Source: Olsenella uli DSM 7084 (GTDB lineage: Bacteria; Actinomycetota; Coriobacteriia; Coriobacteriales; Atopobiaceae). From it: DNA of 64,000 nt. The DNA lies in the NCBI RefSeq assembly GCF_000143845.1, contig NC_014363.1:124001-188000 (forward strand), in the 5' to 3' direction. The notes beneath the pieces are model-generated. The model searched no databases. It saw only the letters and a list, made by a program, of their open reading frames with translations, and was not told the origin of the DNA. Position 1 is the stretch's first letter. Every line of letters begins with the position of its first letter. A program made the position numbers and the translations under genes. This document shows positions 17,587 to 25,695 of the stretch, piece by piece.

Positions 17587-17625
17587 GGTCATGCCCAGGT
17601 AAAGAGTTGATACCTGGGCATGACC
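17587..17625 (+). other. Perfect 14-bp hairpin between transporter and activase genes
   Basis: GGTCATGCCCAGGT (17587-17600) pairs exactly with ACCTGGGCATGACC (17612-17625) across an 11-base loop, 15 bases after the transporter stop. No T run follows. It has the same loop length as the hairpin at 16097-16131 but a different stem sequence, so it is not a copy of that element. Confidence 0.65.
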
Positions 17626-17717
17626 CCATGTCGGAGTCGGGCCCTCTCGATGGGGGAGCCTCGAAAAAGAGACAGTCTACGTAGGGCATGTGGGTTTCGA
17701 AGGAAGTGAGCCGAAGC

Positions 17718-18665
17718 ATGGACGGCAAGGGCAAAGAGCTCAGGGCCGTGATTTTCGACGTGCAGAGCTTTTCTACGCATGATGGACCTGGGATCAGGAC
17801 GAACATCTTCTTCAAGGGGTGTGCGCTCAGGTGCCCTTGGTGCGCCAACCCCGAGTCGCAGAAGTTCAGCCCGCAGCTCCTTTACACAAAGATGAAGTGC
17901 ATAGGGTGCATGTGCTGTGCCAGGGCATGCCCCCATGGGGCCGTGACGGCCTATACTGCGCCAGAGGACATCGAGCGTTATGGACACGTACGGTATGACC
18001 GTGGCAAGTGTGATAAGTGCACCACGCATGAGTGCGTGGACGCATGCTTCCAGGAAGCCCTCGCCGTCTCCGGGAAGGAAATGACCGTCGATGACGTAAT
18101 GGATAAGATTCGTCGCGACTCTCCTGTCTTCCGGGGTAAGGGAGGCGTCACCGTATCCGGTGGGGATCCGCTGCTCTATCCTGAGTTCTTGGCCGAGCTG
18201 CTTGGTAGGTGCCGAGATGAGGGGTATAGCGTTGCCCTTGAGTCCGAGCTCTGCGTTCCCACGAGGAACCTCGAGACGGTCATGCCGTTCGTAAGCTACT
18301 ACCTTACCGACTGCAAAATTATCGACTCCGCCGAGCACCGCAGAATCACTGGTGTGGACAATGAGATCATCCTCAGGAACCTGCGCCTGATTGGCGATGT
18401 ATGCCCAGAGCGCATGTGCCTGCGCATACCGATCATACCTGGGTACACAGACTCCGACGAGAACGTTGGCGGTATCGCCGCGTTTGCCGCGTCGTGTCAA
18501 TTCACAAAGATAAACATCCTGCCGTATCACAAGCTTGGCGTGCCCAAGCACGAGCGCCTTGGCACCGTCTATCAGCTACCTCATGTCCAGCCACCCGACG
18601 ATGGGCATATGAGGCACTTGGCTGACGTCATAGAAGCCCATGGGATCGAGTGCGTTATCAACTGA
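17718..18665 (+). CDS. Glycyl radical enzyme activase (radical SAM)
   Basis: A 315-residue radical SAM protein that abstracts a hydrogen from the glycine of the partner enzyme, most likely the product of 13417-16053. The SAM-cluster motif is CALRCPWC near residue 35. It is followed by two ferredoxin-type clusters, CIGCMCCARACP and CDKCTTHECVDAC, as in activases of the HPAD, glycerol and choline enzymes; the pyruvate formate-lyase activase lacks them. GGVTVSGGDPLLYPEF is the conserved SAM-binding stretch. I chose ATG 17718, with AAGGAAGTG about ten bases upstream, over ATG 17688, which lacks a good site and would add ten atypical residues. Confidence 0.93.
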   Translation: MDGKGKELRAVIFDVQSFSTHDGPGIRTNIFFKGCALRCPWCANPESQKFSPQLLYTKMKCIGCMCCARACPHGAVTAYTAPEDIERYGHVRYDRGKCDKCTTHECVDACFQEALAVSGKEMTVDDVMDKIRRDSPVFRGKGGVTVSGGDPLLYPEFLAELLGRCRDEGYSVALESELCVPTRNLETVMPFVSYYLTDCKIIDSAEHRRITGVDNEIILRNLRLIGDVCPERMCLRIPIIPGYTDSDENVGGIAAFAASCQFTKINILPYHKLGVPKHERLGTVYQLPHVQPPDDGHMRHLADVIEAHGIECVIN

Positions 18666-18837
18666 TTGGACCTTGATGGACTGCCGGATTGGAGGAGCCA
18701 GGGACCATCGTCAGCAAGCACGGCGGCGGTAATGCCATCGAATGGCAAAGCCATTGAGGAGACTGTGGCGCCCGCCCATACGACACTTCGGAGACAATCA
18801 ACACCTCCTTAAACCTCTCGGCAATTGGAGCAGGTCG

Positions 18838-19575
18838 ATGTCGCATCTTGAGGAAAATTCATCGAGTGCAATGGCGAAACTGCAGCGCCTGCAAGACGAG
18901 CTGTCCCAGTTCTTCTCCATCAGCATCAGGATTCTCAGTCGGGATGACCTCAAGTCGCTCACCGTGGAATCCAATGGGCATACGCGTTGCCTGACAAACC
19001 GAGGGGCACATCCTGACATCTGCGAACGATTCATACTCAGGGTCATCGACCTAGATCCGGGTGACGTCATGGTCTCGATGTGCCCCTTCGGCCTGCTCAG
19101 CGCCATCGTCCCGCTTGGCAAGTCAATGTGGGCGGGCTTACATGAAGAGAAGGCTCGCTATTTTTTTCTCGCCGTGCACAATCCGGCGTATGAAGGGGCG
19201 GGTGGCGTCGAGGTCGAGCAGAAGCGCACGGTCACCTCGATCGTCAGTGGCATGGACCTTCATGACAAGATCGAGTTCGAGGAGAAGGTACGTCTTGTCG
19301 CGAGCGTATTCGATCTGGTCTTCTCGATCCTTACAGAACAGGAGCAGCAAGACCTCATTGCCACGGGTGCCGTCGGCATGGCAGAGCTGAGAAGGCTCAC
19401 AAAACGAGAGCGAGAGGTGATGCGCCTTGTGTGCGTGGGCATGTCGAACCAGCGAGTGGCCGAGGAGCTTTTCATCAGCGAGCATACAGTCAAGCTGCAT
19501 GTGAGCAGTATTCTCAAGAAGCTCAACCTTGCGAACCGGACTCAGCTGGCCATCTATGGGGCTAAGGTGCTCTGA
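18838..19575 (+). CDS. LuxR-type transcriptional regulator with N-terminal sensory domain
   Basis: A 245-residue DNA-binding protein. The C-terminal 60 residues are a LuxR/NarL helix-turn-helix ([18 protein letters not shown] then [19 protein letters not shown]). The first 170 residues look like a PocR-type ligand or redox sensory domain with spaced cysteines (HPDICERF, then [15 protein letters not shown]), but this assignment is tentative. There is no receiver domain, so it is not a classical response regulator. I chose ATG 18838 (GGAG nine bases upstream) over an upstream start at 18742 that would add an unlikely Arg/Pro-rich leader. It follows the activase and abuts the kinase gene with no gap. 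It probably controls the decarboxylase genes, by position only. Confidence 0.8.
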   Translation: MSHLEENSSSAMAKLQRLQDELSQFFSISIRILSRDDLKSLTVESNGHTRCLTNRGAHPDICERFILRVIDLDPGDVMVSMCPFGLLSAIVPLGKSMWAGLHEEKARYFFLAVHNPAYEGAGGVEVEQKRTVTSIVSGMDLHDKIEFEEKVRLVASVFDLVFSILTEQEQQDLIATGAVGMAELRRLTKREREVMRLVCVGMSNQRVAEELFISEHTVKLHVSSILKKLNLANRTQLAIYGAKVL

Positions 19576-21549
19576 ATGAAGCAACGGAAGATATCCACAT
19601 ACTTCAATACGGGCATAACGTGCATTCTCGCGACCATCTTCATACTGGTGATCGTCATCGGTGTGTGGCTCGCCCGTGATTCGACCATAAGCAGCGTGGT
19701 TGCCCGTTTGGATGTCTGCCTGCAGACGGCATACGACCGTCTCGATCTTGAGGACGCCATCGGACGCGCGAGGCTTCTTGAGGTAATCGAATACGAAGGC
19801 GTGGCCTCACTGATCGAAAACAGTGACGTCTCGCAGTTGAGCCGCGTGCTTGAACGCTGCAAGTTCGATATGGGGGAGAGCTATGCGGTTGCCGTTGACT
19901 CCAACGGAACGGTGATCGCCAGCAACGTACATGTTGCGGGAAGCAGCTGGCCCCTCGCGTACCTGCTGGATTCCGTAAAGCAAGAGGGCGAGACGATAAC
20001 GACAACCGAAGTGATCGCCGCGGACAGGCTCAAAGACAGCCGTCAGTCACTGCGGGATGGAGCGCGAGTCATCATTGACCGAACAACGGCGAGAAGCCTG
20101 AATGATGCCTACGTGCACATTACCGTATGCCCCATATACAGCGGCGAGACCTTTGTCGGGGCCGTCGTCGAGGGCTATCTTCTCAACAACAACCATGAGT
20201 TCCCCACCGATTACACCAACGCCGTCCCAGGAACCTATCTCTCTGTGGGAACTACGGATGGGGTACGCATCTGTTCAAACATATCCTCCAATGGCTTCTC
20301 GTATCCTGCGGGAACCACCCAAAGGCGCGACTTCGTAGACGTCATCAACAAGGGAGGCATCTGGCGCGGGCAGGTATCCATGGTGGACGGTGGCGAAGGC
20401 GTCGTCGTTGCCGGCCCAATAACCGATTATTCCGGCCGAGTGATCGGCAACATCGGCGTAGGCTCGCCCATTTTCATGATCTCCGGTCTGTCCGCCAGCC
20501 ACTACGTCCTGTTTGTTCTCGTCGCGGCCGCGTTCTTCATATGCGCGGCCCTTTTGGGACGCAAGCTCACCGCCATGATCACACGCCCCATTTCCGATCT
20601 TCAGGATATCTCGCGGACCATCACCAAAGGGGAGCTGCCCTCCTCTGACATGCTTCGAAGCAGGTCGAGCGTGCCCTCGGAGATCGTCTCCTTGGCCGAT
20701 GACATGTATGTCATGGCCCGCAAGCTCACCGACAAGAACCAACGTCTTGAGGAGAAGGTGTCTGCACGTACCGCCCAGCTCGCCAATACGGTCGACGAGC
20801 TCAGGGCAGCCAACCGTCACAAGTCGCAGTTCCTGGCCAATATTTCGCATGAGCTGCGCACGCCGCTCAACTCAATCATCGGGTTCGCCTCTCTTCTCCA
20901 AGAGAATGTGGCGGGCGATCTGAACGCGACGCAGACGAGGTACGCAGAAATCATCATTGAGAGCGGGGGGCATCTCCTCGACCTCATCAACGACATCCTC
21001 CAGCTCGTAAAGCTCGACACAAGCGTTGACAAGCTCAAGCTCTCTCGGGTAAGCGTTATCGAGGCGATCAGGAACCCCGTCGATTTGATTCGTCCGCTTG
21101 CAGACGAGAGAGGGCAGGGACTCGAAGTCATCGTCGCGGACGAGCTGGATGGATACACGGCTTATTGGGATGAGCAGAAAGTCCATCAGATCCTGCTCAA
21201 CCTGCTTTCCAATGCGGTGAAGTTCTCCCCTGACGGAGGCCGCATCCGAGTCAAGGCCTCCCTTGTGGAGGAGAACTTTGTGTTCATACACGTCATCGAC
21301 AACGGCATCGGTATCAGCAACGACATGAAAGAGCGCGTCTTTCTGGCCTTCGAGCAAGCTGACAACAGCTATACGCGCATCTACAAGGGCGCCGGTCTCG
21401 GCCTTGCCATCACAAAGGACTTGGTCGAGATGCACAGCGGCCGCATTTGGCTTGAAGACGCGCCGGGGGGCGGCCTGGACGCATGCGTCGTACTTCCACT
21501 CTGCTCGAATAGGAAGCCTGACAAAAAGGATGGACAGGAGGCGGACTGA
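19576..21549 (+). CDS. Membrane sensor histidine kinase with extracytoplasmic Cache-like domain
   Basis: A 657-residue kinase. The first helix is at residues 13-33. An extracytoplasmic domain of about 270 residues with a Cache-like pattern follows (AVAVDSNGTVIAS, then VGNIGVG-type ends). The second helix is near 315-335, then a HAMP segment (TRPISDLQDIS) and a coiled stretch. The phosphoacceptor region is ANISHELRTPLNSIIGF, with His425. The ATPase domain has its N box (LLNLLSNAVKFSPDGG), the DNGIGIS box and GAGLGLAI. The Cache-like domain suggests sensing of a small molecule outside the cell. It starts right after the luxR stop and overlaps the response regulator by one base, so the two form a two-component system. 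Confidence 0.92.
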   Translation: MKQRKISTYFNTGITCILATIFILVIVIGVWLARDSTISSVVARLDVCLQTAYDRLDLEDAIGRARLLEVIEYEGVASLIENSDVSQLSRVLERCKFDMGESYAVAVDSNGTVIASNVHVAGSSWPLAYLLDSVKQEGETITTTEVIAADRLKDSRQSLRDGARVIIDRTTARSLNDAYVHITVCPIYSGETFVGAVVEGYLLNNNHEFPTDYTNAVPGTYLSVGTTDGVRICSNISSNGFSYPAGTTQRRDFVDVINKGGIWRGQVSMVDGGEGVVVAGPITDYSGRVIGNIGVGSPIFMISGLSASHYVLFVLVAAAFFICAALLGRKLTAMITRPISDLQDISRTITKGELPSSDMLRSRSSVPSEIVSLADDMYVMARKLTDKNQRLEEKVSARTAQLANTVDELRAANRHKSQFLANISHELRTPLNSIIGFASLLQENVAGDLNATQTRYAEIIIESGGHLLDLINDILQLVKLDTSVDKLKLSRVSVIEAIRNPVDLIRPLADERGQGLEVIVADELDGYTAYWDEQKVHQILLNLLSNAVKFSPDGGRIRVKASLVEENFVFIHVIDNGIGISNDMKERVFLAFEQADNSYTRIYKGAGLGLAITKDLVEMHSGRIWLEDAPGGGLDACVVLPLCSNRKPDKKDGQEAD

Positions 21550-22460
21550 TGAAGAAGATCCTGGTCGTAGAAGATGACCCTGCGAGCCTAACGCTTATTA
21601 CCGAAATCCTGAAGGGGTACGACTACACTGTGGTTTCCGCGCTGGACGGTCGGTCCGCGCTGGACGTGAGCAAGCGCGAGAACCCGGACCTCATCATCCT
21701 CGACGTGATGCTCCCGGCCCTTAATGGCTATCAGGTCTGCGAGCGTCTGCGCAGCATGTCCCAGTTTCGCAACACCCCCATAATCATGCTCACCGTCCTC
21801 AATGAGGATTCCCAGCGCATCCGCGCCCTTGAGGCCGGTGCCAACGGGTTCCTCAGCAAACCGTTCAAGCGCGTGGAGCTCCTCACGCGCATCAAGGCGT
21901 TGCTGTCGGCGCAGGTGAACTCCGACGAGATGGTCTCGTTGAACACGGTGATCTCCTCCATGCTCACAGCCCTTGAGCTTAGGTGCGCGGGCTCGACCAT
22001 GAGCAGCCGCCGATGCGCCGACCTTGCCGAGCGCCTGGCTGTGGTGATGGGCATTCCAAGCGGAAATGTCCGCGACCTGCGCAGGGGGCTCCTCCTCAGG
22101 GACATAGGCTACGTGGCTTGCAATGACGCGAGCGTTGCCGTCGAGAACAACTTCACGGCACATTCCGAGCATGCCATACGCAGCCTGCAGATCGTGGGCG
22201 CATTCGGTCATGAGATAATCGATGCGGTGGTGCGCTACCACCACTGCACCCTGCAGAGCGAGGACTATCCCGCAAATCTCAATACGGAGGTCCTTGCATG
22301 CGTCAAAGTCGCCATCGTATGCACTCGTCTCGAAGGACTGCTCTACGGAAACGAAGGCCTTTCGGTGCAGGCCGCATGTGCGACACTCACGAATGAGGTG
22401 TCGGCGGGCCTTCTCCCGTCCGAAGAAGTAGCCTTCGTCACGCGCCTCATCTCCACATAG
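21549..22460 (+). CDS. Response regulator with a degenerate HD-GYP output domain
   Basis: A 303-residue protein. Residues 1-120 form a receiver domain with acidic pocket E8/D9/D10, phosphoacceptor D52 in LIILDVMLP, and the conserved T and K in MLTVL and SKPF. The rest resembles an HD-GYP phosphodiesterase (TALELRC, SRRCADLAERLAVVMG, AVVRYHHC). The catalytic HD pair is replaced by R184-D185 in LLRDIGYV, and the DGxGYP segment is lost (SEDYP). It has no DNA-binding domain. It is therefore probably a protein-interaction or sequestering output rather than an active cyclic-di-GMP hydrolase. It is translationally coupled to the kinase (TGATG). Confidence 0.85.
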   Translation: MKKILVVEDDPASLTLITEILKGYDYTVVSALDGRSALDVSKRENPDLIILDVMLPALNGYQVCERLRSMSQFRNTPIIMLTVLNEDSQRIRALEAGANGFLSKPFKRVELLTRIKALLSAQVNSDEMVSLNTVISSMLTALELRCAGSTMSSRRCADLAERLAVVMGIPSGNVRDLRRGLLLRDIGYVACNDASVAVENNFTAHSEHAIRSLQIVGAFGHEIIDAVVRYHHCTLQSEDYPANLNTEVLACVKVAIVCTRLEGLLYGNEGLSVQAACATLTNEVSAGLLPSEEVAFVTRLIST

Positions 22461-22518
22461 CCACCAAAGAAAGGTGACCTGACTCGTATGGGCGATCGTC
22501 TGCCAAGGGAGTGAAGAG

Positions 22519-23541
22519 ATGGTAGCTTGCTTTTCCGATGCGCCAGCTGATGCCGCGTGGACGGCAGGTGCTGATGTCGACTGCGACTTGGGCAAGGCCG
22601 TAGGCATGGAGCTTTCCGAACGGCTCTGGAGAGAACTTGTCGCTCCCCAGATCGAGCGGGAAATTCCCGGCGTGACCAGTCGTGTCGCGGTGGGCAGGGT
22701 CGGGGAGGGCTCTGAATGCTGGGGCACAGACGACGTGCTCTCACGTGATCATGATTGGGGGGCGGGGTTGTGCCTGTGGGTATCCGACGATGTCGTAGGC
22801 GCGTCAGAGCGCGAGCGGATGGGGGCCCATGTCGCTCGACTCGTAGCGCAGGCGCAGAAGACCTGCGACTATCCCGTGCTCCCCTTTGCGGGTCCACGGC
22901 TTGGCATCTTTGAGACGGGTGAGTTCTACCGACGCTTTATCGGATTGAATCATGTCCCGGCATCTATGGACGAGTGGCTGGCGACCCCCGTATATGGGCT
23001 GGCGGTCGCCGTCAACGGCCGCGTGTTCTCCGATGGACCGGGAAGGTTCACCGACTTTCGCAACGCGCTGACCGACGAGTGCCCGCAGGACATCTTCTTG
23101 CGAAGGATGTCAATTGACGCCTTTGGGGCAGGTCAGGCAGGACAATACAACCTGCTTCGCGCGCTTAAGCGGGGAAACGTGCCGACAGCCGAACTCATGC
23201 GCAGCTCCTTTTTGGTATGTGCGCTGCGCCTTCTGTTCTCGTTGAACGGGCGGCACTATCCGTTCAACAAATGGCTGTACCAGAAGGCCGGGCAGCTTCC
23301 TGGGGCGCATCCGCTCTGCCTTCGCATAGGCCAATTGGCCAAAGTGCATCTGGACGGAGACGATGCGCTCCTTCGCTGCGCTGATTTGGTCGACGAGATA
23401 TGCGAGGCGCTCCTAGTCGCCTTCGAGTGCCACGGGCTACCGCGCGCCAACGACGGCTTCTTGGTTAGCGAGGCGGAGGGGCTGCACGAAACGATAGGCG
23501 ACGCAACAGTGGCGTCCCTGCCCTACATGATGGCACGATAG
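22519..23541 (+). CDS. DUF4037 protein, nucleotidyltransferase-like
   Basis: A 340-residue protein with the DUF4037 pattern: GEGSECWGTDDVLSRDHDWG near residue 65 resembles the GS...D.D active site of minimal nucleotidyltransferases. The helical C-terminal half contains NGRHYPFNKWLYQ. The N-terminal 25 residues are acidic and Ala-rich. AAGGGAGTG lies eight bases before the ATG. The neighbour is a DUF4125 protein, and the two families are commonly found together; their joint role is unknown. It begins 58 bases after the response regulator and could be read through from that operon, but no functional link is evident. Confidence 0.8.
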   Translation: MVACFSDAPADAAWTAGADVDCDLGKAVGMELSERLWRELVAPQIEREIPGVTSRVAVGRVGEGSECWGTDDVLSRDHDWGAGLCLWVSDDVVGASERERMGAHVARLVAQAQKTCDYPVLPFAGPRLGIFETGEFYRRFIGLNHVPASMDEWLATPVYGLAVAVNGRVFSDGPGRFTDFRNALTDECPQDIFLRRMSIDAFGAGQAGQYNLLRALKRGNVPTAELMRSSFLVCALRLLFSLNGRHYPFNKWLYQKAGQLPGAHPLCLRIGQLAKVHLDGDDALLRCADLVDEICEALLVAFECHGLPRANDGFLVSEAEGLHETIGDATVASLPYMMAR

Positions 23542-23615
23542 CATCAAGTGCGCAGGCAGCGGGCATTTTTGGCTACGAGGAAGAGGGCTAACGCTTACAT
23601 CGGCGAGGGGGAGAG

Positions 23616-24272
23616 ATGGAAGGAAGTAGGGACGAGGCAATGCGGCAGACGCTCATCGCCGACATCGAATGCATGGAATGGGACATGTTCTCCAGCGTCA
23701 ACAACATTGGGGGCAAGGCCGACTGCCAAAACGATCGCGACCAGTTCTCGGTCATGCGGGAGGCGTCGTATGCGACATGGACCTCGGAGATGCTTGAAAG
23801 CTATAAGGGTGACCTGGAGCGAGCGGCATCCCAGGGCGTAAACCTCATGAGTGAGAAATATGCCCGCATGATGGAGGTAACCATGCCCGGTGCCATCGAC
23901 ATGCCCCCGCTGCCCGATGCCCGCAGGGCGCTCATGGATGAGGCGATGGGCATTGTCATGCCGTGGGAGGAGGAGCTGTACGAGAGGTACGCACTCTTGC
24001 GACACCGTGCGCGCAGCCTTACGCAGGCATCTGAGGATGGGAGCGCGATTTCGGGCACGGCCTTCGATACCTATCTATACGGAGAGCTCTCCATCTATTC
24101 TGAGCGCACGCTTCGTCTGTATGTCGAGCACCTGCGCATGCAGAGGGCAGCGGGGACGAACGGGAGCATGGCGGTTTACGACAGGATGGCTCGCCTGCAG
24201 GGATGGGCCTCGTTCGATGCTGCCGACAAGGATTTCCGCAAACGCATGACAGAAGAAAACCATGCAGGGTAG
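23616..24272 (+). CDS. DUF4125 family protein
   Basis: A 218-residue, mostly helical, acidic protein with no membrane segment. The N-terminal motif CMEWDMFSSVNNIGGKADCQ, followed by QFSVMREASYATW, is characteristic of DUF4125. The C-terminus carries the conserved aromatic-rich stretch ELSIYSERTLRLYVEH. GGGGGAGAG precedes the ATG at 23616. The family usually sits beside DUF4037, as here. No enzymatic motif is obvious, and no function is proposed. Confidence 0.75.
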   Translation: MEGSRDEAMRQTLIADIECMEWDMFSSVNNIGGKADCQNDRDQFSVMREASYATWTSEMLESYKGDLERAASQGVNLMSEKYARMMEVTMPGAIDMPPLPDARRALMDEAMGIVMPWEEELYERYALLRHRARSLTQASEDGSAISGTAFDTYLYGELSIYSERTLRLYVEHLRMQRAAGTNGSMAVYDRMARLQGWASFDAADKDFRKRMTEENHAG

Positions 24273-24565
24273 AAGGCACTCGAGCGACGGGCCTGGCGTC
24301 GCATGCGGATTGGTAAGGAAAAGACTGTCGGACGGAGGTGGAGGCTGCCCGCGCTTTAAATGCGATGTGCCTGCTGCCCTGTGGTATCGCCACACCGGCC
24401 TCGCATTTTCTAGCACTTTTGGCGGCAAGCGCTATACTTGCGAACATGTGATTGCGGAGTGGCTCTTGCCCGGCTGGTTCCCCAGTCATATGATGCCGTG
24501 TGCAAAATGGATTACGTCTGCTGACAGAGATGGATTGCTGTGACATTCTGGGGGGATGATCTTTA
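24273..24565 (+). promoter_or_regulatory. Leader region of the ATP synthase operon
   Basis: No gene is seen in these 293 bases. TATACT at 24433-24438, preceded by an AT-richer stretch, is the best -10 candidate for the atp operon, about 130 bases before atpB. A matching -35 is not clear. No atpI-like gene is present between this promoter and atpB. Confidence 0.35.
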
Positions 24566-25363
24566 GTGAACCCGCTTGACAAGCTCTCAGGGGAGATGGA
24601 CGAGCTGCTCGAGGGCTTTATGTCCCATGCCATCGTGGGTGACACGACCGTTGGCCTCACCAACTACATCTTCTGGATGTGCGTTGCGCTGGCGCTCCTG
24701 CTCGCCTGTGTCCTCATGTTCAAGAAGAGGCAGGCGCGCGGCCTGGTTCCGCAGGGCATTTTTGTGAACGGCATGGAGTACGTCGTCGAGTTCGTTCGCG
24801 ATGACATGTGCAAGTCCATCCTGGGCGACACCTGGAAGAGGCACTTCCCCTTCCTTGCAGCCATCTTCTTCTTCATCGTCTGCAACAGCATCGTGGGCGT
24901 CATCCCTGGCTGCCATCCCGGTACGGGCACCATCGGCGTCACTGCCGCACTCGCCTTCTGCTCCTTCACCTACTTCATCGTAGTCGGGTGCAAGCGTATG
25001 GGCATCCTAGGCTACATCAAGAGCCTTGCGCCCAAGGGCGTGTCGTTCCCCATGAACGTGCTCGTTTGGGCCATCGAGCTCGTCTCGACGTTCCTGCGTC
25101 TCATCACCCTCGCCGTTCGACTCTTTTGCAATATGTTTGCAGGCCATGTCGTCATGGGCACCTTTGCCATCCTTGCGTCCCTCTTTGTCGAGCCGCTCCT
25201 GCAGGGCTTCTCGGCGGCCGCCCTGGGACAGGCGGGCGCCTCTGTCTTCTGGGTCGTTCTTCTGATCATTATCTATCTGGTCGAGATTCTCGTCGGTATC
25301 ATCCAGGCGTACGTCTTCACGCTACTCTCGGCCGTCTACATCCAGCTTGTCGAGAGCGAGTAG
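24566..25363 (+). CDS. atpB: F1Fo ATP synthase subunit a
   Basis: A 265-residue membrane subunit that forms the two proton half-channels beside the c-ring. About five to six hydrophobic helices are visible. The essential arginine is in the helix read as FLRLITLAVRLFCNMFAGH, and the C-terminal helices include LVEILVGIIQAYVFTLL. It begins with GTG; GGGGGGA stands about eleven bases upstream. First gene of the atpBEFHAGDC operon. A separate atpI gene, often present upstream, is absent in this window. Confidence 0.95.
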   Translation: MNPLDKLSGEMDELLEGFMSHAIVGDTTVGLTNYIFWMCVALALLLACVLMFKKRQARGLVPQGIFVNGMEYVVEFVRDDMCKSILGDTWKRHFPFLAAIFFFIVCNSIVGVIPGCHPGTGTIGVTAALAFCSFTYFIVVGCKRMGILGYIKSLAPKGVSFPMNVLVWAIELVSTFLRLITLAVRLFCNMFAGHVVMGTFAILASLFVEPLLQGFSAAALGQAGASVFWVVLLIIIYLVEILVGIIQAYVFTLLSAVYIQLVESE

Positions 25364-25457
25364 GACTGATCGATTGGCTAACTGCGGGGCCACGCCCGCT
25401 GTTGCATAGCAAGTCATGGAACTCGTCCTGCTAGGGGCGAATGACAAAGGAGGAAAC

Positions 25458-25652
25458 GTGGGAGTCATTGGTTACGGTCTTGGTGTTATCGGTGCTGCTA
25501 TCGGCATTGGCCTGGCGGCCTATGGCGCCACCACTTCCATGGCGCGTCAGCCTGAGGTCCAGGGTCGCCTCTTTACGACCTTCATCCTTGCGTCGGCTTT
25601 CGTCGAGGCGCTGGCGCTCATCGGCTTCGTCGTTACGCTCATCGCCTCCTAG
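25458..25652 (+). CDS. atpE: F1Fo ATP synthase subunit c
   Basis: A 64-residue hairpin of two helices that makes the rotor ring. The first helix is glycine-rich (GVIGAAIGIGLAAYG), the polar loop has RQPE, and the ion-binding carboxylate is the Glu in FVEALALIGFV. The residue after this Glu is Ala, which lacks the Ser/Thr side chain of sodium-type rings and suggests proton coupling. I chose GTG 25458 because AAAGGAGG stands five bases upstream. An ATG at 25416 would add 14 residues that do not fit the family. Confidence 0.93.
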   Translation: MGVIGYGLGVIGAAIGIGLAAYGATTSMARQPEVQGRLFTTFILASAFVEALALIGFVVTLIAS

Positions 25653-25695
25653 GGATTTGCCTGTACACGGCGAGCACCATATGTTGGAGGAACCC

